A DNA stretch of 64,000 nt from Oharaeibacter diazotrophicus (GCF_004362745.1 NZ_SNXY01000013.1:1-64000); one strand, 5' to 3'. Numbered from the stretch's first letter, positions 26,465-35,866 are shown. Notes: generated by a model from the sequence alone, not told the origin. Translations and numbers: made by a program.

Positions 26465-27330
26465 CACAGGGTCCCCTTGAAGAAGCGGCCCGAAATGCCC
26501 TGGGGCAGGAGGCGGATGAGGATGATGGCGGAGAGGAACAGGATCACCTCGCCGTAGACCGGCGTGGTGAAATAGGCGCCGAGCTGGTTGACGAAGCCGA
26601 ACAGGCCGGCGGCCGAGAGCGTGCCGGACAGGATCGCCGCGCCGCCGCCGACCACGGTGATGAAGCACTTGGCGACGAAGGCGCCGCCCATCACCGGCGT
26701 GATGCCCGAGACCGGGGCGAGCAGGCCGCCGGCGAGGCCGGTGACGGCGGCCCCGAGCGTGAAGGTCGCCATGTAGATCCGCGCCGGATTGACGCCGAGG
26801 GCGGCGGCCATGCCCGGGTTCTGCATCACCGCGCGGGCGATCAGGCCGAAGCGGGTGCGGCGCAGCACGACGTAGACCAGGGCGCACATCACGCAGGCCA
26901 TGGCGAACAGGAAGATCGTGTACCAGCTCGAGCGGTAGGCGCCGATCGAGAAGCCGCCGAGCGGGGTCGGCACGCCGTTGATGGTGTTGCCGAAGATCGT
27001 GGTGACGACGCCGATCAGCGTCAGGCTCAGCCCCCAGGTGGCGAGCATGGAATCGACGAGGCGGCCGTAGAGGAAGCGGATCAGGCAACGCTCCACCACG
27101 AGGCCGACGAGCCCGGTGAAGAGCGGCGCCACCACCAGCATGGCGACCCAGATGTTCAGGCCCGCGTTGGCGCTGACCACGGTGGCGTAGGCACCGAGCA
27201 TCACGAACTCGCCGTGGGCGAGGTTGATGATGCGCATCATGCCGAAGATGATCGCCAGACCGAGGCAGAGGAGGAACAGCGCGGAGGCGCCGTTCAGCAC
27301 GTCGAGCGCGAGGATGATCGCGATTTCCAT
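26464..27330 (-). CDS. Urea/amide ABC transporter permease (UrtB/LivH type)
   Basis: A 288-residue inner-membrane permease beginning with a helix MEIAIILALDVLNGASALFL and the hallmark GMMRIINLAHGEFVMLGAYA. It has loop RAVMQNPGMAAALGVNP and about eight helices. The length is typical for LivH/UrtB without the long periplasmic N-terminus of cyanobacterial UrtB. It follows the binding-protein gene after 149 bp that contain a strong stem-loop. Confidence 0.9.
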   Translation of the reverse strand: MEIAIILALDVLNGASALFLLCLGLAIIFGMMRIINLAHGEFVMLGAYATVVSANAGLNIWVAMLVVAPLFTGLVGLVVERCLIRFLYGRLVDSMLATWGLSLTLIGVVTTIFGNTINGVPTPLGGFSIGAYRSSWYTIFLFAMACVMCALVYVVLRRTRFGLIARAVMQNPGMAAALGVNPARIYMATFTLGAAVTGLAGGLLAPVSGITPVMGGAFVAKCFITVVGGGAAILSGTLSAAGLFGFVNQLGAYFTTPVYGEVILFLSAIILIRLLPQGISGRFFKGTL

Positions 27331-27438
27331 GGGCAGCGGTCCGCCTGTGCGAGGGACGGGGGCCGCGGTCGGCGGCCCCCGGGTCCGGAGCGCCCCCGGG
27401 GAGTGGGGGGAAGGGGCGCCGGCCGGACGGACGGGACA

Positions 27439-27471
27439 CCGCGGCACCCCGGACCCGCCGGGGCGCCGCGG
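27439..27471 (-). terminator. 14-bp stem-loop after the binding-protein gene (attenuator or mRNA stabiliser)
   Basis: CCGCGGCACCCCGG (27439-27452) pairs with CCGGGGCGCCGCGG (27458-27471) across a 5-base loop with one mismatch, 8 bases beyond the stop codon of the substrate-binding protein. There is no T-run, and the permease gene follows on the same strand. It is therefore more likely a hairpin that keeps the binding-protein message abundant or attenuates read-through than a full terminator. Confidence 0.55.
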
Positions 27472-27479
27472 GGCCGGGC

Positions 27480-28718
27480 TCAGATGTCGATGACGTACTG
27501 CTGGTTGTCGGCCGGGTTCTTGATCAGGTCGCAGACGCCGGCGGTGTCGAGCGGCTTGGCGTCCGGATAGGACTCCAGAACCGACCACTTGCGGTCCTTG
27601 ACCGAGGCCAGGAAGGCGTTGCGCACCACGTGGTGGGTGGCGTGGTCGATGGTGACCTTGCCGCTCGGGCCGTCGAAGGAAATGCCGGTCTCGAGCGCCT
27701 CGATCACCGCCATGCGGTCGAGCGAACCGGCCTTCTTGACGCCCTCGGCCCAGAGGTAGAAGCCCTCGTAGGTCGCCGCCGCCAATTCGGAGATGTAGGG
27801 GATGTCCGGCGACTGCATCTTCAGCTTCTCCACGTAGGAGGTGCTCGCCGGCGTCGTCAGCTCCTCGAAGTAGCCGTAGGCGCCGAGGATGGCGTCGCTC
27901 TCGGCGGCGTCGAGGGTCGAGGGCTCGTTGACGAGGCCGAAGGTGGTCGAGGCGATCGGGATCTGGCCCTTCATGCCGGCCGCGGTCCACTGGCGGTAGA
28001 AGGCGGTGTGGTTGCCGCCGACGAGGGCCGAGAGGATCAGGTCCGGCTTGGCGGCCTGGATCTTGGAGATGGTCGGGCCGAAGTTGGTGACGTCGAGGGG
28101 GAAGAAGTCGACCGACAGCGTCTCGCCGCCGTTGTCCTTGACGTATTTCTGCATCCACTTGGCGGTGATCTGGCCGTAGTTGTAGTCGGCCGCGATGATG
28201 TAGGCCTTCTTGCCCGACTTCGACATCGCGTAGGGCACCAGCTTCTCCACCGTCTGGGCCGGCGTCGTGCCGGTGCAGAAGGTGTTGCGGTCGCACACGC
28301 CGCCCTCGTAGAGCGTGTTGTAGAAGTAGAGCACGCGGAAGCGGTCGAAGGTCGGGCGGATCGCCTCGCGCGAGGCCGAGGTGATGCCGCCGTGGACGAC
28401 CGCGACCTTGTCCTTCAGCGCCAGCTGCTGGGCATATTGCGAATACATCTGGATGTTGGACTGGGTGTCGTAGTGCACCAGCTTCAGCGGCCGGCCGAGC
28501 AGGCCGCCGGCGGCGTTGATCTCGGAGATGCCGAGCTCGAGGCTCTTCACCATCGGCACGCCCGAGGTGCCGATCGGGCCGGACTGGTCGTGCAGGCTGC
28601 CGACCAGGATGGGATCGTCGGCGCCGAAGGCACCGCGGGTCAGGATGGCGGGGGCGGCGACGAGCGAGGCGGACGCGGTGAGCGACGTCGTCAGGAAGCG
28701 GCGGCGATTGATGGCCAT
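27480..28718 (-). CDS. Urea/short-chain amide ABC transporter substrate-binding protein
   Basis: A 412-residue periplasmic binding protein of the UrtA/FmdD type. The N-terminus carries a twin-arginine signal (NRRRFLTTS, Arg at 5-8) and a hydrophobic stretch ending near GAFGADD, so export is by Tat. Mature features include ILVGSLHDQSGPIGTSGVPM, the ligand-proximal LYFYNTLYEGGVCDRNTFCT and ADYNYGQITAKWMQKYV, all typical of urea/amide binders. It heads the importer operon and probably has its own promoter with an ATATTTGA box pair upstream. The ligand may be urea or a small amide. Confidence 0.92.
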   Translation of the reverse strand: MAINRRRFLTTSLTASASLVAAPAILTRGAFGADDPILVGSLHDQSGPIGTSGVPMVKSLELGISEINAAGGLLGRPLKLVHYDTQSNIQMYSQYAQQLALKDKVAVVHGGITSASREAIRPTFDRFRVLYFYNTLYEGGVCDRNTFCTGTTPAQTVEKLVPYAMSKSGKKAYIIAADYNYGQITAKWMQKYVKDNGGETLSVDFFPLDVTNFGPTISKIQAAKPDLILSALVGGNHTAFYRQWTAAGMKGQIPIASTTFGLVNEPSTLDAAESDAILGAYGYFEELTTPASTSYVEKLKMQSPDIPYISELAAATYEGFYLWAEGVKKAGSLDRMAVIEALETGISFDGPSGKVTIDHATHHVVRNAFLASVKDRKWSVLESYPDAKPLDTAGVCDLIKNPADNQQYVIDI

Positions 28719-28755
28719 GGAGGATCCCTGCGTGAGAGGCCGGCGGACACGAGGG

Positions 28756-28780
28756 ATATTTGAAACAGCAATATTTGATT
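28756..28780. promoter_or_regulatory. Two ATATTTGA boxes upstream of the amide-importer operon
   Basis: ATATTTGA occurs at 28756-28763 and 28771-28778, spaced 15 bp. The second lies in CAATATTTGATT (28769-28780), which matches CAATATTTGAATT in front of the MarR gene at 30114-30126. They sit 38-62 bp before the importer start in an AT-rich patch. This is a probable regulator site shared by the two promoters. Confidence 0.5.
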
Positions 28781-28871
28781 TCGACTAGATGATAGATTGT
28801 GCGGTGCGGGAGGAAGCCTTGTGCACCTGCCCGTTCTCGCGCCATGCCCAGCGACGTGGCGTCCTCCCCGG

Positions 28872-29924
28872 TCAGAGCCGGTCGATCACCGTGAAGTCGT
28901 AGCCGTCGACGCGGGCGAGGTGGATCGGCCGCCGGCCGCCGGCGCGCGGGGCGTCGTCGAGGGCGCGGGCGGTGCGCCGCTGCGGCGCCGCGCCGACGTG
29001 GCGCAAGAGGTCGGCCGGGCGAAGCGTGCCCGCCGCCTCGGCGAGCGCGGCGAGGCAGTGGACGCCCTCGTAGCAGGATTCCCCGAAGCCGTTCGGCGGC
29101 GGCGGGCTGTCGCCGTAGGCCGTGTGGTAGCGCTCCAGGAAGGCGCCGTTGCGCCGCGACTTCAGCGTCGAGAAATAGGCGGCGGCGACGTAGAGGTTCT
29201 CGGTGGCGTTCTCGTCGAGGCCGTAGAGCACGGTCTCGTCGATCGCCGAGGAGAAGCGCAGCATCCGCCGGGCGAGGCCGGCGGCGGCGAAGGCGCGGTT
29301 GAAGGCGATGGCGTCGGCGCCGAGGAAATAGGGCAGCACCACGTCGGCGCGGGCGGCGCGGATGCGGTCGAGCACGCCGTCGAAGTCGGTGCCCTCGAGC
29401 GGCAGGTACTCCTCCCCCACCACCTCCCCGCCGGCCTCGCGGATCAGCCGGCGCGCGGTCGAGAAGGTCGAGCGCGGCCAGACGTAGTCGCTGCCGCACA
29501 GGAAGAAGCGCCGGGCCCCGCGCGCCCCGGTCAGCCAGCGGGTCGCGGCCGACAGCAGTTCGAGCGAGGTCTCGCCGGTGGTGACCACCGACGGGTCGGT
29601 CTCCCAGCCCTCGAACTGCGGCGTGTAGATGAACGGCACCCGCCGCCCGACCGCCCAGGCGACCGCGCGCCGGGCGTAGCTCGGGAACATGCCGACGATC
29701 GCGTCGGCGCCGTGGACCTCGATCGCACTGCCCGCGGCCTCCGCCGCCGCCGCCGGCGAGGTGCCGATGTTCAGCACGTCGAGCGCCACCGGCCGGCCGA
29801 GAAGGCCGCCGGCCTCGTTGAGTTCGCGCACGGCGAGGGTGGCGCAGGCGACCGCCGACGGGCACCACAGCCCGGCCGGGCCTTCCTCTGCGGCGAGGAG
29901 TGCGATCCTGAGGGGGCGCGGCAT
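28872..29924 (-). CDS. AmiC-like periplasmic-binding-fold amide sensor (no signal peptide)
   Basis: A 350-residue protein of the AmiC/NmdA-like type I periplasmic binding fold (IALLAAEEGPAGLWCPSAVA, PFIYTPQFEGWETDPSVV, FFLCGSDYVWPRSTFSTARR). It starts at 29924, preceded by AGGAGG at 8 bases, and lacks any signal peptide, so it should stay in the cytoplasm. AmiC of Pseudomonas binds amides and controls the antiterminator AmiR; no ANTAR/AmiR gene is present in this window. It precedes the importer operon on the same strand and is divergent from a MarR regulator, suggesting a sensing role. A signal-less paralog of the importer binding protein is the alternative. Confidence 0.8.
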   Translation of the reverse strand: MPRPLRIALLAAEEGPAGLWCPSAVACATLAVRELNEAGGLLGRPVALDVLNIGTSPAAAAEAAGSAIEVHGADAIVGMFPSYARRAVAWAVGRRVPFIYTPQFEGWETDPSVVTTGETSLELLSAATRWLTGARGARRFFLCGSDYVWPRSTFSTARRLIREAGGEVVGEEYLPLEGTDFDGVLDRIRAARADVVLPYFLGADAIAFNRAFAAAGLARRMLRFSSAIDETVLYGLDENATENLYVAAAYFSTLKSRRNGAFLERYHTAYGDSPPPPNGFGESCYEGVHCLAALAEAAGTLRPADLLRHVGAAPQRRTARALDDAPRAGGRRPIHLARVDGYDFTVIDRL

Positions 29925-30113
29925 CGGGTGTGCCTCCTGTCGCGGCATTGCGCCCGTCGACCGACACTTGGCGAAGCAAGGACGATGCCAGCCACCGCGC
30001 CGGCACGGGAACCGACGGGCGGTCCCGCGGATTCCCCGAACGGATCACGCGTCCGTGCGGCTGCGGACCGCCGCGACCCTTGCCGGACCCCCGGCTCAGG
30101 TTGTATGCCTGAT

Positions 30114-30126
30114 CAATATTTGAATT
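30114..30126. promoter_or_regulatory. CAATATTTGAATT box in the divergent marR / amiC-like promoter region
   Basis: This AT-rich, partly symmetrical sequence ends 14 bases before the MarR start and repeats the box found before the importer operon (28769-28780). MarR proteins commonly repress their own divergent promoter through such sites. The match of ten identical leading bases is seen directly; the regulator-site pairing is inferred. Confidence 0.5.
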
Positions 30127-30139
30127 GCGAGCCTATCGG

Positions 30140-30565
30140 ATGACCACCGCGCCCACCGGCGACACCGTCGACCTCATCCAGCTGTTCGGCGGCGTCAACC
30201 GCCAGCTCGAGCAGATCCTCGCCGCGCGCCTGAAGCCGGCCGGCCTGTCGGTCGAGCAATACTGGATCCTGCGCGCCCTCGCCCGCCGCGACGGCCTCGC
30301 CATGGGCGAGCTGGCGCAGAAGCTGGTGGTCGATTCGCCGACGCTGACCAAGATGATCGACCGTCTGGTCGCCAGCGCCGACGTCTACCGCGGCCCCGAC
30401 CCGCACGACCGCCGCAAGGTGCTGGTCTTCATCTCCGACAAGGGCCGCGCCCGCTTCGAGACCCTCGGCGGCGACGTCGAGGACGTCGCGTCCGGCCTCG
30501 GTGACAAGCTCGACCCCGCCACCGTCGACCGCCTGCGCGGCTTCCTCGCCACCATCCTGTCCTGA
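30140..30565 (+). CDS. MarR-family transcriptional regulator
   Basis: A 141-residue winged-helix dimeric regulator (LKPAGLSVEQYWILRALARR, KLVVDSPTLTKMIDRLV as the recognition helix, and the wing DPHDRRKVLVFISDKGR). The ATG at 30140 gives a normal MarR N-terminus; an upstream TTG at 30125 would lie inside the ATATTTGA box region. It is divergent from the amide sensor/importer genes and convergent with ureD, and probably represses the amide uptake block until the substrate appears. Confidence 0.9.
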   Translation: MTTAPTGDTVDLIQLFGGVNRQLEQILAARLKPAGLSVEQYWILRALARRDGLAMGELAQKLVVDSPTLTKMIDRLVASADVYRGPDPHDRRKVLVFISDKGRARFETLGGDVEDVASGLGDKLDPATVDRLRGFLATILS

Positions 30566-30618
30566 TCGGGGCGCGGCGCCGGACGTCGGTCGATTCGCGG
30601 CGGGCGCCCTCCCCCGGC

Positions 30619-31446
30619 TCAGAACCGCCGCCGCGACGGCGACGCCCCCGTCAGCGCCGTCCGCGCCGCGGCCCAGGCCGCCGTCACGGCCGTCCGCATC
30701 GCCCCGCCGTCGGCGGCGGCGATCCGGAGCGCCACCCCGGCCCCGCGCGGCAGCGCGCCGGCGCCGGCGTGGACCGGCAGCCCCGCCACCGCCGCCTCCA
30801 GCGCCGCCGCGAGCGCGCCGTGGCCGCCCTCCCCCGACGGTGCCAGCACCGTCAGCGCGCCGTGCGCGGTCAGCCCCGCCGCGCCGCCGAAGCGGTTGGG
30901 CGGGCCGTCGAGGCGCTGCCGTTCGTCGAACAGAACCCGGCCGTCCGGCCGGCGCACCGTCAGGCGGGCGGCGTAGAAGCGGAACGGCCGGCCGGCCGCC
31001 TCGGGGTCGTGCACGGAGAAGCCATCGGCGAGCACGGCGATCCCGTCCGGGTCGACGGTCGCCGCGACCTCCTGGTCGAGCGCCGATCCCGGCAGCAGGA
31101 TCCGCGGCGCCGGCAGCCATTCGAGCAGCCCGCCGGCCGCGACCCGGAGCGTCACCGTCTCGCGCGCCACCGCGCCGCCGACCGTGCGGTTGGCGGTCAT
31201 CGCCGCCGGCGTCGTCACGTGGGCGCTGGCGCCGGGCCCCACCGTCACCGCCTGCGCCAGCACGTCCTCGCCGAGGATCGCCCCGGAGGCCGACTGCACG
31301 ATCGCGGTCAGCACGTCCGGATGGTGTTCGTCGAGCCGGAAGGCGCGCGTCAGCACGAAGGGATAGCGTGCGCGCCGGCGCGTCAGCCGGGTGCCGGCCG
31401 AGGGGTGGCGGTCGAAGACGAGGTCGAGCGCGGGATCGGCGGTCAC
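30619..31446 (-). CDS. ureD: Urease accessory protein UreD
   Basis: A 275-residue UreD/UreH-type chaperone, a cytoplasmic scaffold that binds apo-urease together with UreF and UreG for nickel insertion. Family features are [42 protein letters not shown], and the C-terminal LRIAAADG. Its start overlaps the ureG stop by 4 bp. It is the last gene of the ureE-F-AB-C-G-D operon, whereas ureD is commonly first in proteobacterial urease operons. Confidence 0.9.
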   Translation of the reverse strand: MTADPALDLVFDRHPSAGTRLTRRRARYPFVLTRAFRLDEHHPDVLTAIVQSASGAILGEDVLAQAVTVGPGASAHVTTPAAMTANRTVGGAVARETVTLRVAAGGLLEWLPAPRILLPGSALDQEVAATVDPDGIAVLADGFSVHDPEAAGRPFRFYAARLTVRRPDGRVLFDERQRLDGPPNRFGGAAGLTAHGALTVLAPSGEGGHGALAAALEAAVAGLPVHAGAGALPRGAGVALRIAAADGGAMRTAVTAAWAAARTALTGASPSRRRF

Positions 31447-32075
31447 GAGCGGAACAGCACCTCGCGCTCGAGGTGGTCGGCGACGGCGTCGACGCCTTCG
31501 CCGCGCCGGCAGTTGGTCACCAGCACCGGCCGGCCGCCGCGCACCGCCCGCGCCTCGGCGAGCATGCGGTCGAGGTCGACGCCGACGTGGGGCACGAGGT
31601 CGGCCTTGTTGACCACCAGGAGATCGCAGCGCACCACGCCCGGCCCGCGCTTCCTCGGAATGTCGTCGCCGCCGGCGACGTCGATCACGAACATCCAGAA
31701 GTCGGTGAGGTCGCGCGAGAAGGTCGAGGCGAGGTTGTCGCCGCCGCTCTCGATCAGGATCAGGTCGAGCCCGGGGAAGCGCCGCTCGAGGTCGTCGGCG
31801 GCCTCGATGTTCAGCGTCGGGTCCTCGCGGATCACCGTGTGCGGGCAGGCCCCGGCCTCCACCGCCGCCACCCGGGCCGGGTCGATCAGACCGGAGCGGC
31901 GCACCCGCTCGGCGTCCTCGTGGGTGACGAGGTCGTTGGTGATGACGGCGAGGTCGACGCCGCGGGCCGTGAGCGCCGCGATCAGCCGTTCCACCAGCGC
32001 GGTCTTGCCGGAGCCGACCGGCCCGCCGATGCCGACGCGCGCCGCCGGCGCCTTCCTGTCCGGGGCTCCGCTCAT
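31443..32075 (-). CDS. ureG: Urease accessory GTPase UreG
   Basis: A 210-residue SIMIBI GTPase supplying energy and nickel for urease maturation. The P-loop is GGPVGSGKT (residues 17-25), the Mg-binding region [14 protein letters not shown], the metal-binding Cys-Pro-His is in [13 protein letters not shown] and the guanine motif is VNKADL. It overlaps ureC by 4 bp upstream and ureD by 4 bp downstream. All catalytic motifs are intact. Confidence 0.95.
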   Translation of the reverse strand: MSGAPDRKAPAARVGIGGPVGSGKTALVERLIAALTARGVDLAVITNDLVTHEDAERVRRSGLIDPARVAAVEAGACPHTVIREDPTLNIEAADDLERRFPGLDLILIESGGDNLASTFSRDLTDFWMFVIDVAGGDDIPRKRGPGVVRCDLLVVNKADLVPHVGVDLDRMLAEARAVRGGRPVLVTNCRRGEGVDAVADHLEREVLFRS

Positions 32076-33778
32076 CGCAGCATGTACCGGCGGTTGAGCG
32101 GAACCTTCGCCGCGGGCGGACAGGTCAGCAGCCTTCCGTCGGCGCGCACCTCGAAGGTCTGCGGGTCGACCTCGATCGCCGGCAGCACCGCGTTCCGCAC
32201 CATGTCGGCCTTGGTCAGCCGGCGCACGCTGCGGATCGGCACGAAGCGCTTGGCCGCGCCGAGCCGCTCGCGGGCACCCGACTCCATCGCCAGCGTCGAC
32301 ACGAAGGTGACGCCGAGATGGTGGCGGGCGGTGCCGAGCGCACCCCACATCGGCCGGTGGATCATCGGCTCGGAGCCGATCTGGCTGGCGTTGCCGTCGC
32401 CCATCGTCGCCCACACGATCTGGCCGCCCTTGATCACCAGCTGCGGCTTGGAGCCGAAGGCGTTGCGCGGCCACAGCACCAGGTCGGCCATCTTGCCGGG
32501 CTCGATCGAGCCGACGTGCTCGTCGATGCCGACGGCGATCGCCGGGTTGATCGTCAGCTTGGCGACGTAGCGCTTGATGCGCTCGTTGTCGGCGCGGGCG
32601 GTGGTCTCCTCCGGCAGGCGGCCGACGCGGTCCTTCATCACGCTGGCGAGCTGCCAGCACTTGGCGACGTTCTCGGCGAGCCGGCCCATGCCCTGGGTGT
32701 CGGTGGCGAAGCAGGAGATCGCCCCCATGTCGTGCAGGAAGTCCTCCGCGGCCATCGACTGCGCCCGGATCCGCGACTCGGCGAAGGCGACGTCCTCGGG
32801 CAGCTTGTAGTTCATCATGTGGGCGAGCATCGTCATCGGCACGCCCTCCTCCAGCGCATAGGCGGTGAAGGGGTTGGTCGGGTTGGTCGACGACGGGATC
32901 ACGTTGGCCCAGGAGTTGACCCTGAGCAGGTCCGGCGCGTGGCCGCCGCCCGCGCCCTCGACGTGGTACATGTGGATGGTGCGGCCGGCGACGGCCGCCA
33001 TGGTGTCCTCGCAGAAGCCGAACTCGTTGATGGTGTCGGTGTGCAGGTGCACCGCGAAGTCGTTGCGATCGGCGGCGATCAGCGAGCCGTCGAGCACGGC
33101 CGGCGAGGCGCCGAGGTCCTCGTGGATCTTCACGCCGAGCGCGCCGCCGGCGACGGTCTCCTCCACCGCGTCCGGGTCGGAGGCGCCACGACCGAGGAAG
33201 CCGAAGTTGAGGCAATAGTGGTCGCAGGCGCGGATCAGCCCGCCGAGCACGTTCGGGCCGGAGCAGCTGGTGTCGAAATTCGGCCCCGGCGACATCCCGA
33301 TCATGGTGGTGGTGCCGCCGGCGAGGGCGTGGTCGCACTGCTGCGGCGACAGGAAGTGGGCGTGGCCCTCGATGGCGCCGGCGGTGACGATCGAGAAGTC
33401 GCCGTGGACGCAGGTGGTGTTCGGTCCGGTGCGGAGCTCCGGGTGCACCCCGGCCATCACGTCCGGGTTGCCGGCCTTGCCGATGCCGACGATGCGGCCG
33501 TCGCGGATGCCGATGTCCGCCTTCACGATGCCGGCGACGGCGTCGACGATCATGGCGTTGTGGATCACCATGTCGAGCGCGCCGGAGGCGTAGGTCCCCG
33601 TGGTCTGGAAGCCCTCGCCGTCGCGCATCGACTTGCCGGCGCCGGTGGTGAGCTCGTCGCCGTAGACGGTGAAGTCGTGCTCGATCTCGGCGAGCAGCGA
33701 GGTGTCGCCGAGGCGGACGAGGTCGCCCGTGGTCGGCCCGTAGATCTCGGCGTAGGCCCTGCGGCCGATCATGACCAT
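32072..33778 (-). CDS. ureC: Urease alpha subunit, divergent type
   Basis: A 568-residue catalytic subunit splitting urea to ammonia and carbamate. All nickel ligands are present: H139 and H141 (GHAH), the carbamylated K217 with H219 (VKIHED), H246 (HLHTD), H272 ([10 protein letters not shown]) and D360 (TDTQ). The catalytic H320 and the AFAESRIR arginine remain. The active-site flap, normally Cys-His-His-Leu-Asp, reads Ala319-His320-Met321-Met-Asn, and the usual GGIDTHIH reads GAIEGHAH, so it belongs to a divergent urease group. GGGGAGGGG precedes the ATG at 33778. Activity on urea is likely but not proven; a related amide substrate is conceivable given the amidase neighbours. Confidence 0.9.
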   Translation of the reverse strand: MVMIGRRAYAEIYGPTTGDLVRLGDTSLLAEIEHDFTVYGDELTTGAGKSMRDGEGFQTTGTYASGALDMVIHNAMIVDAVAGIVKADIGIRDGRIVGIGKAGNPDVMAGVHPELRTGPNTTCVHGDFSIVTAGAIEGHAHFLSPQQCDHALAGGTTTMIGMSPGPNFDTSCSGPNVLGGLIRACDHYCLNFGFLGRGASDPDAVEETVAGGALGVKIHEDLGASPAVLDGSLIAADRNDFAVHLHTDTINEFGFCEDTMAAVAGRTIHMYHVEGAGGGHAPDLLRVNSWANVIPSSTNPTNPFTAYALEEGVPMTMLAHMMNYKLPEDVAFAESRIRAQSMAAEDFLHDMGAISCFATDTQGMGRLAENVAKCWQLASVMKDRVGRLPEETTARADNERIKRYVAKLTINPAIAVGIDEHVGSIEPGKMADLVLWPRNAFGSKPQLVIKGGQIVWATMGDGNASQIGSEPMIHRPMWGALGTARHHLGVTFVSTLAMESGARERLGAAKRFVPIRSVRRLTKADMVRNAVLPAIEVDPQTFEVRADGRLLTCPPAAKVPLNRRYMLR

Positions 33779-33795
33779 GTCGCGTCCCCTCCCCT

Positions 33796-34488
33796 TCAGG
33801 CGCCGAGATAACCGCGGGCGCGGGCGGTGCCGATCGCCTTCTCGAACGCGCCGGGGGCGTCGAGCGGGCCCTCCACCAGGCCGGCCTCGCCGCGCACCAC
33901 ACGGTCGCCGGCGATGGCGACGAGGTCGACGGTCTTCGGCACGCCCGGCTCGAAGCGGGCGCCGACGCCCGAGGGCACGTCGAGGCGCATGCCCCAGGCG
34001 CGGGCGCGGTCGAAGCGGAGCGCGCGGTTGACCTCGAAGAAATGGGCGTGGCTGCGGACCTGGACGTCGCGGTCGCCGGTGTTGACCACCTCGACCGAGA
34101 CGCGGGCGCGGCCGGCGTTGAGTTCGAGGTCGCCGTCGGCGGTGATGATCTCGCCGGGCACGTCGCCCTCCACCGGCAGGGCGCCGGGGCCGATCGGGTC
34201 GAACACCACGATCATCTTGGTGCCCTCGGCGAAATTGCCCTCCACCGAGATCACCGGGATCATCTCGGCGACGCCGGGCTCGACGTCGTCGGTGGTGAGG
34301 AGGCGGCCGGCCATCTCCTGGATGTCGGTGTAGGCGATGTCGCGGCGGGCGGCGAGCAGCATCTCGTCGGCGATCAGCGCCACCGCCTCCGGGTGCGACA
34401 GCCGAATGCCGAGCCGCCTGTGGCGGCGGGCGAATTCGGCGGCGTTGAAGACGACGAGCCGTTCGATCTCGGTCGGCGTGAGGTTCAT
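33796..34488 (-). CDS. ureAB: Fused urease gamma-beta subunit
   Basis: A 230-residue fusion. Residues 1 to about 98 are UreA/gamma ([40 protein letters not shown], and the [18 protein letters not shown] end). Residues about 108-230 are UreB/beta ([57 protein letters not shown]). Separate genes are usual in alphaproteobacteria; gamma-beta fusions are known in Helicobacter and in divergent urease groups. The ureC gene starts 17 bp after its stop. The order gamma-beta is the same as in separate operons. Confidence 0.92.
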   Translation of the reverse strand: MNLTPTEIERLVVFNAAEFARRHRRLGIRLSHPEAVALIADEMLLAARRDIAYTDIQEMAGRLLTTDDVEPGVAEMIPVISVEGNFAEGTKMIVVFDPIGPGALPVEGDVPGEIITADGDLELNAGRARVSVEVVNTGDRDVQVRSHAHFFEVNRALRFDRARAWGMRLDVPSGVGARFEPGVPKTVDLVAIAGDRVVRGEAGLVEGPLDAPGAFEKAIGTARARGYLGA

Positions 34489-34519
34489 CGGGCGCGTCCC
34501 CCAAAGGATGGGTTGCGGG

Positions 34520-35188
34520 TCAGGTGGCGAACAGGCGGGCGTCGCGGCGGGCGTGGCGGCCGAGCGCGATGTCGGCGACCGGCGTGAACCCGGCCGGCTC
34601 GTCCGGCGCCGGGCGGGCGAGCAGGGCCGAGAGGCGCGCGCGGTTCCGCGCGGCCACGCCCTGGGCGGCGAGGTGGCCGAGGAGGCCGAGCCGGAGCGCC
34701 GCCGCGGCGACGCCCTGGACGAGGCTCCACGCCGACAGCGCCTCGGCGGCGGCAAGGTCGAGCCCGGCGAGGCGCCAGACCAGCCCCTGCGCCGGGGCGA
34801 GATGGCCGAGCTCGTCGTCGCCCTCGACACGGGCGCGCCACGCCGCGGCGTCGCCGCCGATCAGCCGGGCCTGGACGCCGAGGAGCGCCCGGCCCGCCCG
34901 GCGCGAGCCCGCCCGCACCGCCTCCGACCACGTCGCCACCTCGACCGCGCGGTCGACCGCGGCGAGGGCGTCGAGGTCCGGCGCCCCGTGGGCGCGGCCG
35001 AGGAAGACGCGGTCGAACCCGTTCCAGCGCTGCACCACGAGGTCGTCGAGGAAGCCCTCGACATCCGCCGCGGTCGCGACCAGACCGCCGGCCGCCAGCT
35101 CCTCCAGCCCCCAGGAGAAGGCGAATCCGCCCGAGGGAAAGGCGCTGTCGCCCTGCTGCAGGGCGATCAGGAGCTGTTCAGTCCCCAT
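34520..35188 (-). CDS. ureF: Urease accessory protein UreF
   Basis: A 222-residue all-helical UreF, which gates UreG GTPase activity in the UreDFG complex. Family motifs are [50 protein letters not shown] and the central [17 protein letters not shown]. Its start overlaps the ureE 3' end by 11 bp. The length is normal. Confidence 0.92.
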   Translation of the reverse strand: MGTEQLLIALQQGDSAFPSGGFAFSWGLEELAAGGLVATAADVEGFLDDLVVQRWNGFDRVFLGRAHGAPDLDALAAVDRAVEVATWSEAVRAGSRRAGRALLGVQARLIGGDAAAWRARVEGDDELGHLAPAQGLVWRLAGLDLAAAEALSAWSLVQGVAAAALRLGLLGHLAAQGVAARNRARLSALLARPAPDEPAGFTPVADIALGRHARRDARLFAT

Positions 35189-35723
35189 GGCCGTGCGGTC
35201 CGTGCGGGTGGGGATGGTGGTGGTGATGGTGCTCGTGGCCGTCCTCGCCGTGGCCGTGGTCGGGGCCCTCCGCGGAGTCGTCCGCGGCGACCGACACGGC
35301 TCCCTCGTCGATCAGGGCGGAGATCCGGGCAGTGTAGTCCGCGGCCGGGCCGTCGAGCAGCACGACGAGGTCGGCGCCGTCGAAGCGGACACGCCAGTGC
35401 AGGTGGCCGGCCATGAAGCCGAGCCGGAGCGCGGCGGCATCGTCGCGGGCGGAGAGGCGCAGGAGCCGCGGCGCGCCGGCGCGCACCACCACCGCCCGGT
35501 CCGCCCCGAGCGCCAGCACCGCGCCGTCGTAGAGCGTCTCGCCGCGCTCCAGCGACACCGCGCAGTCGGTGCCGCGATCGGTGACGGCGCGCAGCCGGCC
35601 GCGGCCGAGATCGGCCTCGGCGACGAACAGATACTCCACCGCGTCGGCGTGGGCGAGGTCGTGCAGGCGGTCGGCGAGCGCGGGATCGCGACGGTCCCCG
35701 ACGATGCCGTGCAGGCGCAACAT
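35178..35723 (-). CDS. ureE: Urease nickel metallochaperone UreE
   Basis: A 181-residue UreE. The N-terminal peptide-binding domain is about residues 1-75 (RTDRGTDCAVSLERGETLYD is written here approximately; the core is TDCAVSLERGE). A metal-binding C-terminal domain (GFMAGHLHWRVRFDG) follows. The tail from about residue 155 is histidine-rich (HEHHHHHHPHPHG). The tail stores and hands over nickel to UreG. GGAGAG precedes the ATG at 35723. It is the first gene of the urease operon; its promoter must lie in 35724-35866 or within the adjacent repeat. Confidence 0.9.
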   Translation of the reverse strand: MLRLHGIVGDRRDPALADRLHDLAHADAVEYLFVAEADLGRGRLRAVTDRGTDCAVSLERGETLYDGAVLALGADRAVVVRAGAPRLLRLSARDDAAALRLGFMAGHLHWRVRFDGADLVVLLDGPAADYTARISALIDEGAVSVAADDSAEGPDHGHGEDGHEHHHHHHPHPHGPHGHGD

Positions 35724-35866
35724 CCTGGAAACTCTCCGTTGTCCGGCGCGGACGACGATGCGGTCCGCCACGCCGGCCGCGCGAGATTGACCCGCCGGCG
35801 CCCCGCCGGACAAGTCCGTTCTTCCGGCACCCCCTGCCCGTCCGGCAGGCGGGCGGCCGGCCGGTA

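Noticed and set aside
30125-30139. Upstream TTG start for the MarR gene
   Set aside because: It lies next to the ATATTTGA box and lacks a ribosome site; the ATG at 30140 gives a normal N-terminus.
32072-33778. UreC as a dead urease homolog
   Set aside because: All metal ligands, the carbamylated lysine and catalytic His320 are present, and a full set of accessory genes accompanies it.
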